Positions 34,323 to 43,991 of a stretch of DNA of 64,000 nucleotides are shown here, one piece after another. The DNA is taken from contig CAZRBG010000001.1 of assembly GCA_964598225.1 (NCBI GenBank), positions 152,415-216,414 on the forward strand. The letters run 5' to 3'. A program made the translations under genes and the position numbers. Each line of letters opens with the position of its first letter. The first letter of the stretch is position 1. Below the pieces are notes generated by a model, which did not search any database, was not told the origin of the DNA, and saw only the letters and a program-made list of their open reading frames with translations. This DNA is from SG8-4 sp964598225. GTDB lineage: Bacteria; Planctomycetota; Phycisphaerae; Sedimentisphaerales; Anaerobacaceae.

Positions 34323-35855
34323 TTATACAGGCGGACCGGTAGTATCTTTGTATTTTCTTCGCAGCCGCTTCAGCTCGGCCTTCAACTCTTTGACTATATC
34401 GGTGTAAGCAGGATCATCGTATACGTTCTTCATTTCACTCGGATCCTTTTGGAGATCGTAGAGTTCCCACTCGTCGATGTCGTGGTAGAAGTGTATCAGC
34501 TTATACCGCTTTGTGCGCACGCCGTAGTGCCGTTTGACGCTGTGAACGGCCGGATATTCGTAGTAGTGGTAGTACATCGACGTGCGCCAGTCGCCGGGTG
34601 TCCTGCCTAACAGAATCGGCACCAGCGACTCGCCCTGCATATCCGCAGGGATCGGTGCTCCCGCGATGTTGACGAATGTCGGAGCGAAATCCAGATTCAG
34701 AACAATGTCCTCATTCGTCGAACCGGCTTCGATATGTCTCGGACATCGCACCATCAGCGGCATGCGAAGCGACTCCTCATACATGAAACGCTTGTCGAAC
34801 CAGCCGTGATCGCCGAGGTAGAAGCCCTGATCGGAGGTGTAGACCACAACCGTGTTTTCGGCCAGGCCCGATTCATCGAGATAGTCCAGTAGTCTCCCCA
34901 CGTTATCGTCGACCGAGGCGATGCATCGCAGGTAGTCCTTGATATACCGCTGATACTTCCAGCGGACCAGTTCCTTACCCTTGAGATTTGCTTTCCTGAA
35001 GGCCTCGTTTTTCGGCCCGTACGCTGCGTTCCAGCGCTTGAGTTGCTCTTCGGTCAGGTTATTCGGAGGCGTAAGCTTCAGATCCCGGGCGTTCATCGTC
35101 TCGGCGATGGTCATGTCCTGTTCTTTCGCAGCGCGACCGCGATTGGAGTAATCGTCGAATAGATTGTCCGGCTCGGGTATCTTCACGTCGTCGTACATGG
35201 TCAGATGCTCCGGCCCCGGCTCCCATCGGCGATGAGGGGCCTTGTGATGGTACATCAGGCAGAACTGCTCGCCCGGTTCCAGGCTCTTTAGCCATTTGAG
35301 AGCGTGATCGGTGATGATATCAGTCACGTAGCCGGTGTATTTCTTCCGCTGTCCCATCTCTATCATCGCGGGATTGTAGTACCTCCCCTGACCCGGCAGC
35401 ACGTTCCAGTAGTCGAAGCCGGTCGGATCGGTCTTAAGGTGCCACTTGCCGATCATCGCGGTCTTGTAGCCGGCGTCTTGCAGCAGTTTCGGGAAGGTCT
35501 GCTGACTGCCGTCGAACTTCTTGCGGTTGTCGGTGACTCCGTTGATGTGGCTGTATTTGCCGGTTAGAACAACGGCCCGGCAGGGTGCGCAGATCGAGTT
35601 GGTGCAAAAGCTGTTGTCGAAGCGCATTCCCTCCTTGGCGATGCGATCTAGGTTCGGCGTCTTGTTAATCTTGCTGCCGTAACAGCTCAGCGCATGTGCG
35701 GCGTGGTCGTCGGTCATTATGTATATGATATTTGGTCTTTTCCTTGTTGAAGCCTGGCCGATAGCGTTGCTGCCCGGCAAAGCGGAAAAGCCAACCGCCG
35801 AACCGGCGACAAAACCCAATGATTTTATAAATTCTCTTCTCGTTTGCTTTTTCAT
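34323..35855 (-). CDS. Sulfatase (arylsulfatase-like), Tat-exported
   Basis: A 510-residue sulfatase. [20 protein letters not shown] is a Tat signal. [20 protein letters not shown] holds the first metal aspartates (about 49-50), and CAPCR at 89-93 is the CxPxR site where the cysteine becomes formylglycine. GKWHLKTDP near 136 gives the lysine/histidine pair. It would remove sulfate from carbohydrate or aryl esters in the periplasm. An anaerobic sulfatase-maturating enzyme would be needed; none is in the window. The GH95 gene follows 29 bp upstream on the same strand, suggesting sulfated fucan or mucin-like substrates. Confidence 0.93.
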   Translation of the reverse strand: MKKQTRREFIKSLGFVAGSAVGFSALPGSNAIGQASTRKRPNIIYIMTDDHAAHALSCYGSKINKTPNLDRIAKEGMRFDNSFCTNSICAPCRAVVLTGKYSHINGVTDNRKKFDGSQQTFPKLLQDAGYKTAMIGKWHLKTDPTGFDYWNVLPGQGRYYNPAMIEMGQRKKYTGYVTDIITDHALKWLKSLEPGEQFCLMYHHKAPHRRWEPGPEHLTMYDDVKIPEPDNLFDDYSNRGRAAKEQDMTIAETMNARDLKLTPPNNLTEEQLKRWNAAYGPKNEAFRKANLKGKELVRWKYQRYIKDYLRCIASVDDNVGRLLDYLDESGLAENTVVVYTSDQGFYLGDHGWFDKRFMYEESLRMPLMVRCPRHIEAGSTNEDIVLNLDFAPTFVNIAGAPIPADMQGESLVPILLGRTPGDWRTSMYYHYYEYPAVHSVKRHYGVRTKRYKLIHFYHDIDEWELYDLQKDPSEMKNVYDDPAYTDIVKELKAELKRLRRKYKDTTGPPV

Positions 35856-35884
35856 TTTCTAACTCCTGTTTGTAACTGGTAAAA

Positions 35885-38266
35885 CTATTCAAGATTTCCG
35901 TTCAAAACGTAGACTTTACTCTTTTTTGCAGTAATTTCAATTGCCTTATTCTTGTACCTTATTTTACAGTTGCCGCCTGCTTTGGATGTGATCTTAGCTC
36001 TCGACAGAACTTTGTTTTTCCATTCGATATCGACGACGAAACCGCCGCGGGTGCATAGACCTTTAACCCGCCCGGCGGGCCATGCGTCAGGCAGCGCCGG
36101 CAAAAGATGAATCTCACCGGCATGGCTCTGCAAAAGCATCTCCGCTATGCCGGCGGTTCCGCCGAAGTTGCCGTCGATCTGAAAAGTCCGGCCCGGCCAG
36201 CAGGCGTTGAACAGGTTCGGAAATGCATTCTTGCCGATAAGCCTTTTGAGGTAGGCGTAGGCCTGATCGCTATTCAGCAGGCGGGCGTAGAGGGCTGTTT
36301 TCCAGGCGTTGGCCCAGCCGACGTCTCCGCTGAAACCGCGCCGTTCGAGGGATTTGGCTGCCGCGGCGGCAAGTCTCGAAGCCGCTTGAGGAGTCAGCTC
36401 ATAGTATGGATACAGCCCGTACATGTGGGAGATATGGCGGTGGTGCGGGTCGGGCTCGTCGTATGGTTCGGGCCACTCCTGTAGACGGCCGTCAGGCCCG
36501 ACCTGGTTCGGCGCAAGTTCAGCACGCTTGTCCTTTAGACTTTTGCGGAATTCCTCATCGACTCCGAGAATTTCAGCGGCGGTGATGCAGTTGCCGAACA
36601 ACTCTCGCAGGATTTGCATGTCAACTGTCGGGCCCATGCAGGTGTGTGCGACCGTGCCGTTCTTCATGCGAAAAGCATTTTCCGGCGAATTGGACGGGGC
36701 CGTCACGAGCCAGCCGTGAGTTGGTTCCGTGATGAGCATGTCGAGGTAGAACTGAACCGAGCCTTTCATGATCGGATATGCCCATCGCAGGTATTGTTTA
36801 TCGCCGGTGAATGCGTAGTGTTCCCACAGATGCTCGCAAAGCCAGCCCGATCCGCTTACTGTCGAACCCCAACTGGCTCGTTCGCCCGGAGCTGTGAAGC
36901 CCCAGGCGTTGGTTATCACGTGGGCGATCCAGCCGTCTGCGTTGTAGTATGCTTCGGCAGTTTCCCGGCCGGGTGCCTGAAGCGCCTCGATTAACCTGAG
37001 CATTGGGACGTGGCAGTCGCCGAGGCCGCAGACTTCGGCGGGCCAGTAATTCATCTGGATGTTGATGTCGAGGTGCCAGTCCCCGTTCCAGGGTGTTTGA
37101 ATCCTCTGCGCCCAGATCCCCTGAAGATTAGCGGGCAGCGTTCCGGGGCGAGATGAACTGATAAGCAGATAGCGGCCATAATTGAAGTACAATGCGGTCA
37201 GATCGGGATCTTCGACGCCTTTGGCAAACGTCTTTATCCGCTTATCGGTCGGCATCACGGCGTTTTGCCGGCCGGCCGATTCGCCGTCGTCAAGAGAGAT
37301 AGAAGCGCGGTCGAAGAAATGCCGATGATTGGCGACATGTTCGGCCAGCATGGTCTTGTACGGTTTTGCCGCCGCTGTTTCGATAACTTCGGCCGTTTTT
37401 TCGACGGGGTCGTCAATTTTGCGCTCGCGTGGAACGACGCCGTCATAATCTGTCTCGGCGGCAATTAGAATTGTTGCCGTATCGGCATCGTGGACCGTCA
37501 GGAGATCATCGGTGCTCACGACATTGCCGCCGCAGGCGATCACACGCACCCGCGCGGCATATCGTACTCCACCGCCACCGCGCCCGTCGTTCAATTGCCC
37601 GGTCATAAGCAATTCGTTGTCAGTTACGGCGTTGGTACCGAAACGCTCGGGGCGATCCAGGCCGATCTCGAATGTCAGCGAGCCGCCCCTGTCGGCCGTC
37701 AGACGGATCACGCCGACCTGATCCGGCGCGCTGGCGAAGTATTTGCGATGATAGCGGATGCCGTTTGCTTTGTAGCTGACTTCCGCTGCGGCGGTGCTCA
37801 AGTCCAGTTGCCGGCGATATTCCGCTGCCCCATTAGGATCTGTCTCAAATTTCAGCCAGAGGTTGCCGAGAACCTGGTAGCATCCAAAGGGCACGTTGGC
37901 CCCTCTGCCGTGTCCGGAGCCTTTGCCCTTACAGGTAAACGTCTGGTTGACGAGTTTCTCTGCTTCGTCGTTCCTGCCCTCAAGGAGCAGGCGGCGAATT
38001 TCAGGCAGTTGCTCGTGCGCATCCGGGCGATTGTTCTCAGCCGGCGAGCCCGACCACATCGATTCTTCGTTAAACACGATACGGTCTCTGTCCACACCGC
38101 CGAACACCATCATGCCGACCCGCCCGTTGCCGAGCGGCAGAGATTGAGTGAAGCGGCTCGCCGGAGATTCATACCACATGATTGTTGAGCCGTCGGGATT
38201 CTGCGCCGTGGAAACGCTCGTCCAAACGACTAACAGAATTAAAGTCGCATGCAAGATTTTCTTCAA
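35885..38266 (-). CDS. GH95 family glycoside hydrolase (alpha-L-fucosidase-like)
   Basis: A 793-residue secreted enzyme from a TTG start at 38266 (AAAGGA upstream, signal peptide KKILHATLILLVVWTSVSTA). MWYESPASRFTQSLPLGNGR is the usual GH95 opening. The three catalytic-region motifs are present: DINIQMNYWPAE (asparagines), APSNSPENAF (glutamate) and FQIDGNFGGTAG (aspartate). GH95 members cleave terminal alpha-L-fucose or alpha-L-galactose by inversion. It is upstream of, and on the same strand as, the sulfatase, a typical pair for fucoidan or host-glycan use. A longer frame to 38473 exists, but its N-terminal part is unrelated (see 38272-38443). Confidence 0.88.
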   Translation of the reverse strand: MKKILHATLILLVVWTSVSTAQNPDGSTIMWYESPASRFTQSLPLGNGRVGMMVFGGVDRDRIVFNEESMWSGSPAENNRPDAHEQLPEIRRLLLEGRNDEAEKLVNQTFTCKGKGSGHGRGANVPFGCYQVLGNLWLKFETDPNGAAEYRRQLDLSTAAAEVSYKANGIRYHRKYFASAPDQVGVIRLTADRGGSLTFEIGLDRPERFGTNAVTDNELLMTGQLNDGRGGGGVRYAARVRVIACGGNVVSTDDLLTVHDADTATILIAAETDYDGVVPRERKIDDPVEKTAEVIETAAAKPYKTMLAEHVANHRHFFDRASISLDDGESAGRQNAVMPTDKRIKTFAKGVEDPDLTALYFNYGRYLLISSSRPGTLPANLQGIWAQRIQTPWNGDWHLDINIQMNYWPAEVCGLGDCHVPMLRLIEALQAPGRETAEAYYNADGWIAHVITNAWGFTAPGERASWGSTVSGSGWLCEHLWEHYAFTGDKQYLRWAYPIMKGSVQFYLDMLITEPTHGWLVTAPSNSPENAFRMKNGTVAHTCMGPTVDMQILRELFGNCITAAEILGVDEEFRKSLKDKRAELAPNQVGPDGRLQEWPEPYDEPDPHHRHISHMYGLYPYYELTPQAASRLAAAAAKSLERRGFSGDVGWANAWKTALYARLLNSDQAYAYLKRLIGKNAFPNLFNACWPGRTFQIDGNFGGTAGIAEMLLQSHAGEIHLLPALPDAWPAGRVKGLCTRGGFVVDIEWKNKVLSRAKITSKAGGNCKIRYKNKAIEITAKKSKVYVLNGNLE

Positions 38267-38271
38267 GATTC

Positions 38272-38443
38272 TTATCCTTTCGTTAGCCAGAATTCTCTGT
38301 GGGGAATGCCTTCGGGAACATCGAGTCCGGCTTCCATCGGGCTGGAATTCTGCCGGTGTGCGCGGAAACTTGTCCACGCCGCCCAGCTCTCTCAATACTA
38401 TTGGAGTCAGGTTCTCACCGACTATTGTCCGTTTCTTTGCCAT
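38272..38443 (-). pseudogene. Frameshifted short gene before GH95
   Basis: MAKKRTIVGENLTPIVLREL starts at ATG 38443 and continues to about KFPRTPAEF, after which a sensible sequence resumes in another frame (MEAGLDVPEGIPHREFWLTK) and stops at 38272. Length 172 bp is not a multiple of three. I do not recognise the family. It is either a small gene with one frameshift (or sequencing error), or a fragment. Confidence 0.4.
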
Positions 38444-38551
38444 AGCGCTCTCTCTGTTCAAACTACGCTGCAATTTATTGAGTCGTCATAGCTTGCCGAT
38501 CACCATGCAGCGTGCCGTGCATATAATACCGGCTCGGGCGGCATAAGAAAA

Positions 38552-38583
38552 GGGCCTGTATCGATTCAATCGATACAGGCCCC
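38552..38583 (-). terminator. Rho-independent terminator of the LamG gene
   Basis: On the minus strand GGGCCTGTATCGATT pairs with AATCGATACAGGCCC and is followed by TTTTCTTAT. It lies 40 bp beyond the LamG stop at 38623, a textbook intrinsic terminator. Confidence 0.8.
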
Positions 38584-38622
38584 GAGTTACTGCGGGTACT
38601 TTAGTTTGCTTAGGAGCGGCAA

Positions 38623-40674
38623 TTACGGCATCGACCGGTGCAGTGTGATGTCGTCGAGTAACAGAACTCCGTTGGCGCCGGATCCTTGAACTCCGACGGC
38701 AAAGCTGGTGACACTTTGGAGATTCGTGCCGACCACCGTTGCCAGGTCGATTGGCCATTGTTGCCATTGAGGCAGATTCAGGTCCGTTGTGGCGCCGGTG
38801 TAGTCAACCTGGACGCCGTTGACCTTGACATACAGTTGCCCGGGTACGTTTGAGCTGGCGCCGTAAAACCACAATGACAGCGTGGTAATGCCGTGGGCGG
38901 TCCAGTCCTGTGGAGTCGTAAAGTCGAGCGTAACTTCCGAAATACCTGCCGTTGTGTTGGAGAACTGGAACGGTACGGATTTGTTGCCGCCGTGAACGGT
39001 GTCGGTCTCCATAGATGCTCCGGAGACATACCCGATGGTCGATCCGTTTGCAGCCGGATTTTCGAATCCATCTATCCACCTCTCATACACGAGATTACTT
39101 CCAGGCTCGCCGGAAGGAATATCGTTGTAGGACTCGAAATCATCAATCAAGATATAGTCGGCCACCGAGAATCTCCAAACGGTGCCTTTCACAATGGTTC
39201 CGTCGGCGGCGACCTCATCTATGCGCCAGTAGTAGGGCCCGCCGGCGAATTCAACTTCGGCGGGCGAATAGGCGGCAGCGGCCTGCTGACCGCGATAGAT
39301 ACCGGTTGTATCGGAGGCGTCGGCATTGGCCACGGTGTCTCTGTCGGTACCGAAATAGACATCGTGCATAGTTGCATTATCTCCGGCAGACCAGGTCAGG
39401 GGCAACGCACTTATAATATCCGGAGTAGATCCCGGAGGAGGACTCGGATTCCAGGCACGCTTAGTGTCGCCTCGCATGGCCAGCTTGATCTCGTCTGCTG
39501 TCAGAGCCTTATTGTAGACGCGCACGTCGTCGATCATGCCGTCCCACGCTCTGTTGCCGGTCGTGCCGCTGAGGTGATTGCCGATGGCGATTGCGAGATT
39601 AGGATTCGTGGCCACCGCGGTGCCGCCTTTGACCTCCCGGCCGACTTCGACGCCGTCCTTGTAGATAACCATCGAGGCGCCGTCCCAGATTGCGGCCGAG
39701 TGCGCCCATTCGTCAACAGCCAGCAAGCCACTGGCGGCGATCAATGTGGTCGTGTCCTGACCGTCGTCTGTCTTCAAGCGGAAACGCAGCGCGTAGTTGC
39801 CTTCGCTGGATATGGTGCTCAGCATCCAGTAATGGTCGTTGCCGCTCGTGCCGCTGGCTTTGGTGATAATCCGCCCGTCATTCTGGCTGAAACTCTCCGG
39901 CTTGATCCAGGCGCCCAGAGTGATGCCGCCGGTATCGACGTCGAACGGCTTGACGGACACGCCGTCGTTGCTGTTAGCGTACTCGAAGTCCAGAGCTCCG
40001 CCGTCGTAGCCGTCCACCCACTGAGGAGCTTCGATCAGCGTGCCGTGGTTACCATGCCCGGACCAATCGACCGCCGTGTCACCCTGTCCCTCGTCGAATT
40101 TCCACCAGCCGAGAAGACTCGGATCGGCCACGGGCAGGACCGGTACCGTCGTGAAGCTCCACACATCACCTTTGACCACGGCGGGGGGGTTGAGTTGATC
40201 GACACGCCAGTAGTAGGTTTTGCCCGCTTCGAGTTTTCCGGGCGTGTGGACTGTCCCGGAAGTGGTGGTTCCGTCTGTTGCGCTGCCGACAGCATCGGCA
40301 TCGTCGCCAAAATATACGGTGTGCATTTTTGCATCCAATCCCGCCGTCCAACTGAGCTGCACATCCTGAGCTACGAACTCGGCGCCGTCGGCCGGACTCG
40401 GATCGTAGGCCTTGCGCGGAGGAATCGTGAAACTCCAGACGTCGCCCTTTATTAAAGTGACGCCGTCGGCTTCAACCTCGTCGATTCGCCAATAATAAGT
40501 CATCCCCGAAGCCAGACCGTCGGGATAGGGATCTCCGGGCAAGCCAAGGCCGGCCAGATACACTGGCGTATCATGATTACCCCGATAAGTGGCGCCCGTA
40601 ACGTCATCGTTGCTGACATCGTCGAAACTCTCGCCTAAGTAGACGTCGTGTGAAGTCGCAGTTTCGCCCGCCGC
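38623..40674 (-). CDS. LamG-domain secreted protein, downstream part after an in-frame TAG
   Basis: The frame continues directly from the TAG codon at 40675-40677 with AAGETATSHDVYLGESFDDV and stays open for 683 codons. It contains three further copies of a 'PADGA...W.AG..A..H.VYFG' module, a second LamG domain (about 160-380 of this part: WWKFDEGQGDTAVDWSGHGN) and a C-terminal jelly-roll-like domain ending LLLDDITLHRSMP. The family is large and secreted, and the modules bind carbohydrate or protein. If the TAG is real, this part is expressed only by internal initiation (GTG at 40563). Confidence 0.78.
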   Translation of the reverse strand, partial: AAGETATSHDVYLGESFDDVSNDDVTGATYRGNHDTPVYLAGLGLPGDPYPDGLASGMTYYWRIDEVEADGVTLIKGDVWSFTIPPRKAYDPSPADGAEFVAQDVQLSWTAGLDAKMHTVYFGDDADAVGSATDGTTTSGTVHTPGKLEAGKTYYWRVDQLNPPAVVKGDVWSFTTVPVLPVADPSLLGWWKFDEGQGDTAVDWSGHGNHGTLIEAPQWVDGYDGGALDFEYANSNDGVSVKPFDVDTGGITLGAWIKPESFSQNDGRIITKASGTSGNDHYWMLSTISSEGNYALRFRLKTDDGQDTTTLIAASGLLAVDEWAHSAAIWDGASMVIYKDGVEVGREVKGGTAVATNPNLAIAIGNHLSGTTGNRAWDGMIDDVRVYNKALTADEIKLAMRGDTKRAWNPSPPPGSTPDIISALPLTWSAGDNATMHDVYFGTDRDTVANADASDTTGIYRGQQAAAAYSPAEVEFAGGPYYWRIDEVAADGTIVKGTVWRFSVADYILIDDFESYNDIPSGEPGSNLVYERWIDGFENPAANGSTIGYVSGASMETDTVHGGNKSVPFQFSNTTAGISEVTLDFTTPQDWTAHGITTLSLWFYGASSNVPGQLYVKVNGVQVDYTGATTDLNLPQWQQWPIDLATVVGTNLQSVTSFAVGVQGSGANGVLLLDDITLHRSMP

Positions 40675-41481
40675 CTAGCCAAGGCTAACCCACGTCGCGC
40701 CGTGAGCAGCGCCATCTGCCGGACTGGGCTCAGAAGCCTTTCGCCAGTCCGGAAGAGTGCCGGCGACAAGATCCTGCACCTGGGCCTCGCTCATGGCGCG
40801 ATCGGCGATCAGCACCTCGTCGATCAGGCCGTCGAACGGCCGATCACCCGTATCTTCGGGCTGGTTGCCGATCGAGACTTTGACGGTGTCGTCGGTACTC
40901 AGTGAACCACTCTTTGGGAGACTGCCGACTTGCTCGCCGTTCTTGTATAGGCGCATCGTCTGGCCGTCCCATGTCGCCGCGACGTGCGTCCAAATGTCCG
41001 TTTCTATAGTGCCGGTGGAAGTGTTTGCCTTGAGCTCGCCCGTTGCCCCATCCGTCTTGAGACGGAAACGCAAAACTTTAATGCCGCTCTGGCGGCTCGA
41101 GCTGATCATAAACCAGTGCTCATCGTTTGCACCGCCGACGGCCTTGGAGATCAAGCGGGGATCGTTGCCCGGCGTATCGAGGTTGTCGGCCTTGAACCAA
41201 CAGGCCAGACTGATGGCATTGCCTGAGACGCTAAACGTTCCGAGAGAGACCCGGTTCGTACCCTCGCCGTCGAAGTCGAGGCAGGAACCCGTGCCGTCCC
41301 AGCCCGGACTGGCCCAGGTCGCGCCGGAAACCGTCCCGTCACGACCATTTCCCGAGCTATCGCGTGCGACGGTGCCGGAGCCCTCGTCGAACTCCCAGTG
41401 CCCCTCTATACCGGCTTGAGTACCGGCTGCAATAGCCAGTACACATACGGCAGAGATTAGGAGAGTAGATTGCTTACACAT
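40675..41481 (-). CDS. LamG-domain secreted protein, N-terminal part ending at a premature TAG
   Basis: A 268-residue product with signal peptide (LLISAVCVLAIAAGTQAG) and one LamG domain (about 28-235: GHWEFDEGSGTVARDSSGNG, ACWFKADNLDTPGNDPRLIS). It ends ADGAAHGATWVSLG then TAG. The other modules have a tryptophan at this exact position (VQLSW, LPLTW), so the ancestral codon was probably TGG. AAGGAGG precedes the ATG. It is the start of one gene of about 953 codons. Confidence 0.82.
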   Translation of the reverse strand: MCKQSTLLISAVCVLAIAAGTQAGIEGHWEFDEGSGTVARDSSGNGRDGTVSGATWASPGWDGTGSCLDFDGEGTNRVSLGTFSVSGNAISLACWFKADNLDTPGNDPRLISKAVGGANDEHWFMISSSRQSGIKVLRFRLKTDGATGELKANTSTGTIETDIWTHVAATWDGQTMRLYKNGEQVGSLPKSGSLSTDDTVKVSIGNQPEDTGDRPFDGLIDEVLIADRAMSEAQVQDLVAGTLPDWRKASEPSPADGAAHGATWVSLG

Positions 41482-41777
41482 GACAGTCCTCCTTAATTAG
41501 GATAGTTGAGAATAATACACGCGCTTCAAGAACCAGAATCTCGTTGCTCCGGGATTTTATTCGGCAAATATCAAAGACTCTCAACTCGATCGGGATATGT
41601 GAACATGCGACGTGGCTTCTGCCGGCGTTGGTTCGTGCTCTTACCTGAACGCGCCGGCTCCGGCGACCCGCACAAGAAACACTAACCCAATAGTTTTAAC
41701 CTACCAAGTAATCTTCACTGTGTCAAGAAAATTTCCTGAAAAACCGAAGTTATCTTTCCATGAATTGGAAAACCAGC
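41482..41777. other. Divergent spacer, upstream part
   Basis: The spacer between the LamG gene and the TetR gene is 352 bp long. This part holds no gene; the downstream end carries the promoter and possible operator (next entry). Confidence 0.45.
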
Positions 41778-41826
41778 TTGACCTGGGCAAACGTATGTTT
41801 TAAACTTGTGTATAAAACAAGTGTTT
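41778..41826 (+). promoter_or_regulatory. Promoter and candidate TetR operator before the efflux operon
   Basis: TTGACC (41778-41783), a 17 bp spacer and TAAACT (41801-41806) form a good sigma-70-type promoter. Overlapping it, AAACTTGT (41802-41809) and ACAAGTGTTT (41817-41826) make an inverted repeat around TATAAA, the position expected for autorepression by the TetR protein encoded from 41834. Confidence 0.55.
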
Positions 41827-41833
41827 TTGAGAT

Positions 41834-42514
41834 ATGACTATGACAATTGCACATCAAAAACATGCCGTCGAAAATTCCGACGGCGGTGTTCGAGATCGCC
41901 TGTTGGATACGGCCGAGGAGCTTTTTGCAGAACACGGCTTCAACAGTACGAGCGTTCGCGATCTCGCGACGGCGGCCGCGTGCAATATTGCCTCGGTCAA
42001 TTATTACTTCGGCGGCAAGGAAAAGCTCTACATAGAAGTCTGGCGTCGCAGACTTTTCTTATTGAGGGACATTCGCGTTAACAGTATTGATAAGGTGCTT
42101 TCCGAGAGCGAAGGCAAACCTGACCTCGAAGAGTTACTGAGGTCATTCGCCTATGCCTTTATAGGACCACTGGTTGACGAAGGCGGCGGTCCCAGGCTGA
42201 CCAAACTGATGGCTCGGGAAATGCTCAACCCGCATCTGCCTGCGAAAATGTTTGGCGAAGATGTGATAATGCCAACATTATCGGCCATGCAGGGTGCGCT
42301 TGCCAAGGCATGTCCGGAGTTGCCGGAATCAAAGGTACCTTTAATTGTGTTCTCGCTGATCGGCCAGCTTGTGCATACCATTCGGCTAAAGACCATGTTC
42401 GACTCGACGAGTAATGAAGCACTGCCCAGGCTGGATTCTGGCGAAGTGATAGACCATATCGTGGCGTTTTCCGCCGCGGGAATAAGGGCTTATGAAGGAG
42501 GAAAAATTAAATGA
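41834..42514 (+). CDS. TetR family regulator of the efflux operon
   Basis: A 226-residue repressor. Residues about 20-66 are the TetR helix-turn-helix (LLDTAEELFAEHGFNSTSVR, IASVNYYFGGKEKLY). The C-terminal half resembles the CecR/DUF1956 ligand-binding domain (RLTKLMAREMLNP). It overlaps the next gene by 4 bp (ATGA), so it belongs to the RND operon it probably controls. ATG 41834 and 41840 are both possible. Confidence 0.9.
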   Translation: MTMTIAHQKHAVENSDGGVRDRLLDTAEELFAEHGFNSTSVRDLATAAACNIASVNYYFGGKEKLYIEVWRRRLFLLRDIRVNSIDKVLSESEGKPDLEELLRSFAYAFIGPLVDEGGGPRLTKLMAREMLNPHLPAKMFGEDVIMPTLSAMQGALAKACPELPESKVPLIVFSLIGQLVHTIRLKTMFDSTSNEALPRLDSGEVIDHIVAFSAAGIRAYEGGKIK

Positions 42515-43980
42515 CAAAGAGATCGGTTCTAACCATCCTGTTGCATTTCGGATCAGGCACATTGCTCTTGAGCGGCTGTATGGTCGGGCCGAAATATGAG
42601 AGGCCGGAAACCGCGGCGGACACCAACGACGGCTATTTCAATGCCGGAAACCACATTACCGACGTCAATGATTTCGGCGATGCCCGGATGTGGTGGCGAC
42701 GGTTCGGGGATCCGGTGACCGCTGAGCTGGTTCGACGGATGTTGGAAGGCAACTACGATCTAAAGGCGAGCGCCGCGAGGGTCCTGCAGGCACAGGCAGC
42801 CCTTGCCCAGGCCCACGGGACGCGCCTGCCGGATGTGAACTACACCCTCGATCGGAACCGGAGCAAGGTATCCTTTGACCTTGGCGACTTAGGTGGCGGC
42901 AGGTTCAGCTTCATCAATACAACATGGTCCCAAAATATCGCGGTTACTTATATTGTCGACTTCTTCGGCAAGCTCAAACGCGCTGAACGTGCGGCATGGG
43001 CCAGATTGCTCGCTGCCGAGGCAAACGAACAGGCTCTCACAAATTCCATGATCGCGACGGTTATCCAGGCCCGAGTCAACATCGCCACTCTCCACGAGCG
43101 GCTGGAGATTGCAAGAGCCAATACAAAAAGCCGCCGGGAAACACTCAGGATCGTCGAACGTCGCTACAACGAAGGTCTGGTAGGGCCTGTAGATGTCAGG
43201 CTGGCGCGCGAGAACCTCGAGGCATCTCTGGCCCAGGAACCCAGCATAGAATTGTCGCTGATACAGGCCCATAATGCTCTTGCTGTCCTTCTTGGCCATC
43301 GCCCGGGAAGTTCGGAGCAATTGGCCGATGAACTGCCGGAGTTGCCTGATCTGGAGCCTGTTAGGATCGGCCTGCCTGCGGCGTTGCTGGGTCGCAGGCC
43401 CGATGTCAGAGCCGCCGAGTTGTCTGTGCGTGCCGCAAACGAAGATATCGGTGCGAGCGTCGCCCAACTATACCCCGATCTTACCATCGTGGCCAACTAC
43501 GGCGCCGCTGCGGATCGCTGGCGCGACATCTGGGAGCAATTCGCAGAGACTTATTCGTTGATAACCGGCCTTTCTCAACCCATATTTGCCGGTGGACGAT
43601 TGCGGGCTCAGGTCGATGCGGCCGAGGCCCGTCATGCCGAACTCGCGGCAAATTATGCCAACACGGTTCTGACGGCGATGAGGGAAGTTGAAGACGCTCT
43701 CGTTGCAGAGCAAATGCTCCAGGATGAACTCAAACACACCAGACTTCGACTACAAGAAGCTTTGGCGGCCGAAGACCTTTCGCAGGAACGATATCAGCGA
43801 GGCGTCGACAGTATTCTTACGGTGCTCGAAACGGAACGGCGGCGCAGAATCTCCGAAGAGCTGCTCGCTATCCTGAAGGGGCAGATATGGACTACCCGCG
43901 TGAACCTCCACCTCGCTGTCGGAGGCGACTGGGACGATCAGTCCACACAGCACGCTGAGGCGGAAAAATCCGATGGATAA
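42511..43980 (+). CDS. RND efflux outer-membrane lipoprotein, NodT/OprM family
   Basis: A 489-residue TolC-like outer-membrane channel. The lipobox LLLSGC places the lipid at C23, and MVGPKYERPE right after is the standard start of mature OprM/NodT proteins. Two repeats of the TolC helical barrel follow (AASARVLQAQAALAQAHGTR, NEDIGASVAQLYPDLTIVAN). GGAGG precedes the ATG. It starts 4 bp inside the TetR gene and is followed by the adaptor after 11 bp. Confidence 0.93.
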   Translation: MTKRSVLTILLHFGSGTLLLSGCMVGPKYERPETAADTNDGYFNAGNHITDVNDFGDARMWWRRFGDPVTAELVRRMLEGNYDLKASAARVLQAQAALAQAHGTRLPDVNYTLDRNRSKVSFDLGDLGGGRFSFINTTWSQNIAVTYIVDFFGKLKRAERAAWARLLAAEANEQALTNSMIATVIQARVNIATLHERLEIARANTKSRRETLRIVERRYNEGLVGPVDVRLARENLEASLAQEPSIELSLIQAHNALAVLLGHRPGSSEQLADELPELPDLEPVRIGLPAALLGRRPDVRAAELSVRAANEDIGASVAQLYPDLTIVANYGAAADRWRDIWEQFAETYSLITGLSQPIFAGGRLRAQVDAAEARHAELAANYANTVLTAMREVEDALVAEQMLQDELKHTRLRLQEALAAEDLSQERYQRGVDSILTVLETERRRRISEELLAILKGQIWTTRVNLHLAVGGDWDDQSTQHAEAEKSDG

Positions 43981-43991
43981 ACGGTGAAAAG

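Noticed and set aside
38893..40455. A 520-codon open frame on the plus strand opposite the LamG gene
   Set aside because: It is the antisense shadow of a high-GC gene with clear LamG modules and terminator on the minus strand; its translation has no family-like pattern.
40675..40677. Possibility that TAG is reassigned to an amino acid in this organism
   Set aside because: Several intact genes end in TAG at the expected place (for example URO-D-like at 10783, cytochrome at 34257, Pgl at 49400), so TAG is a normal stop.
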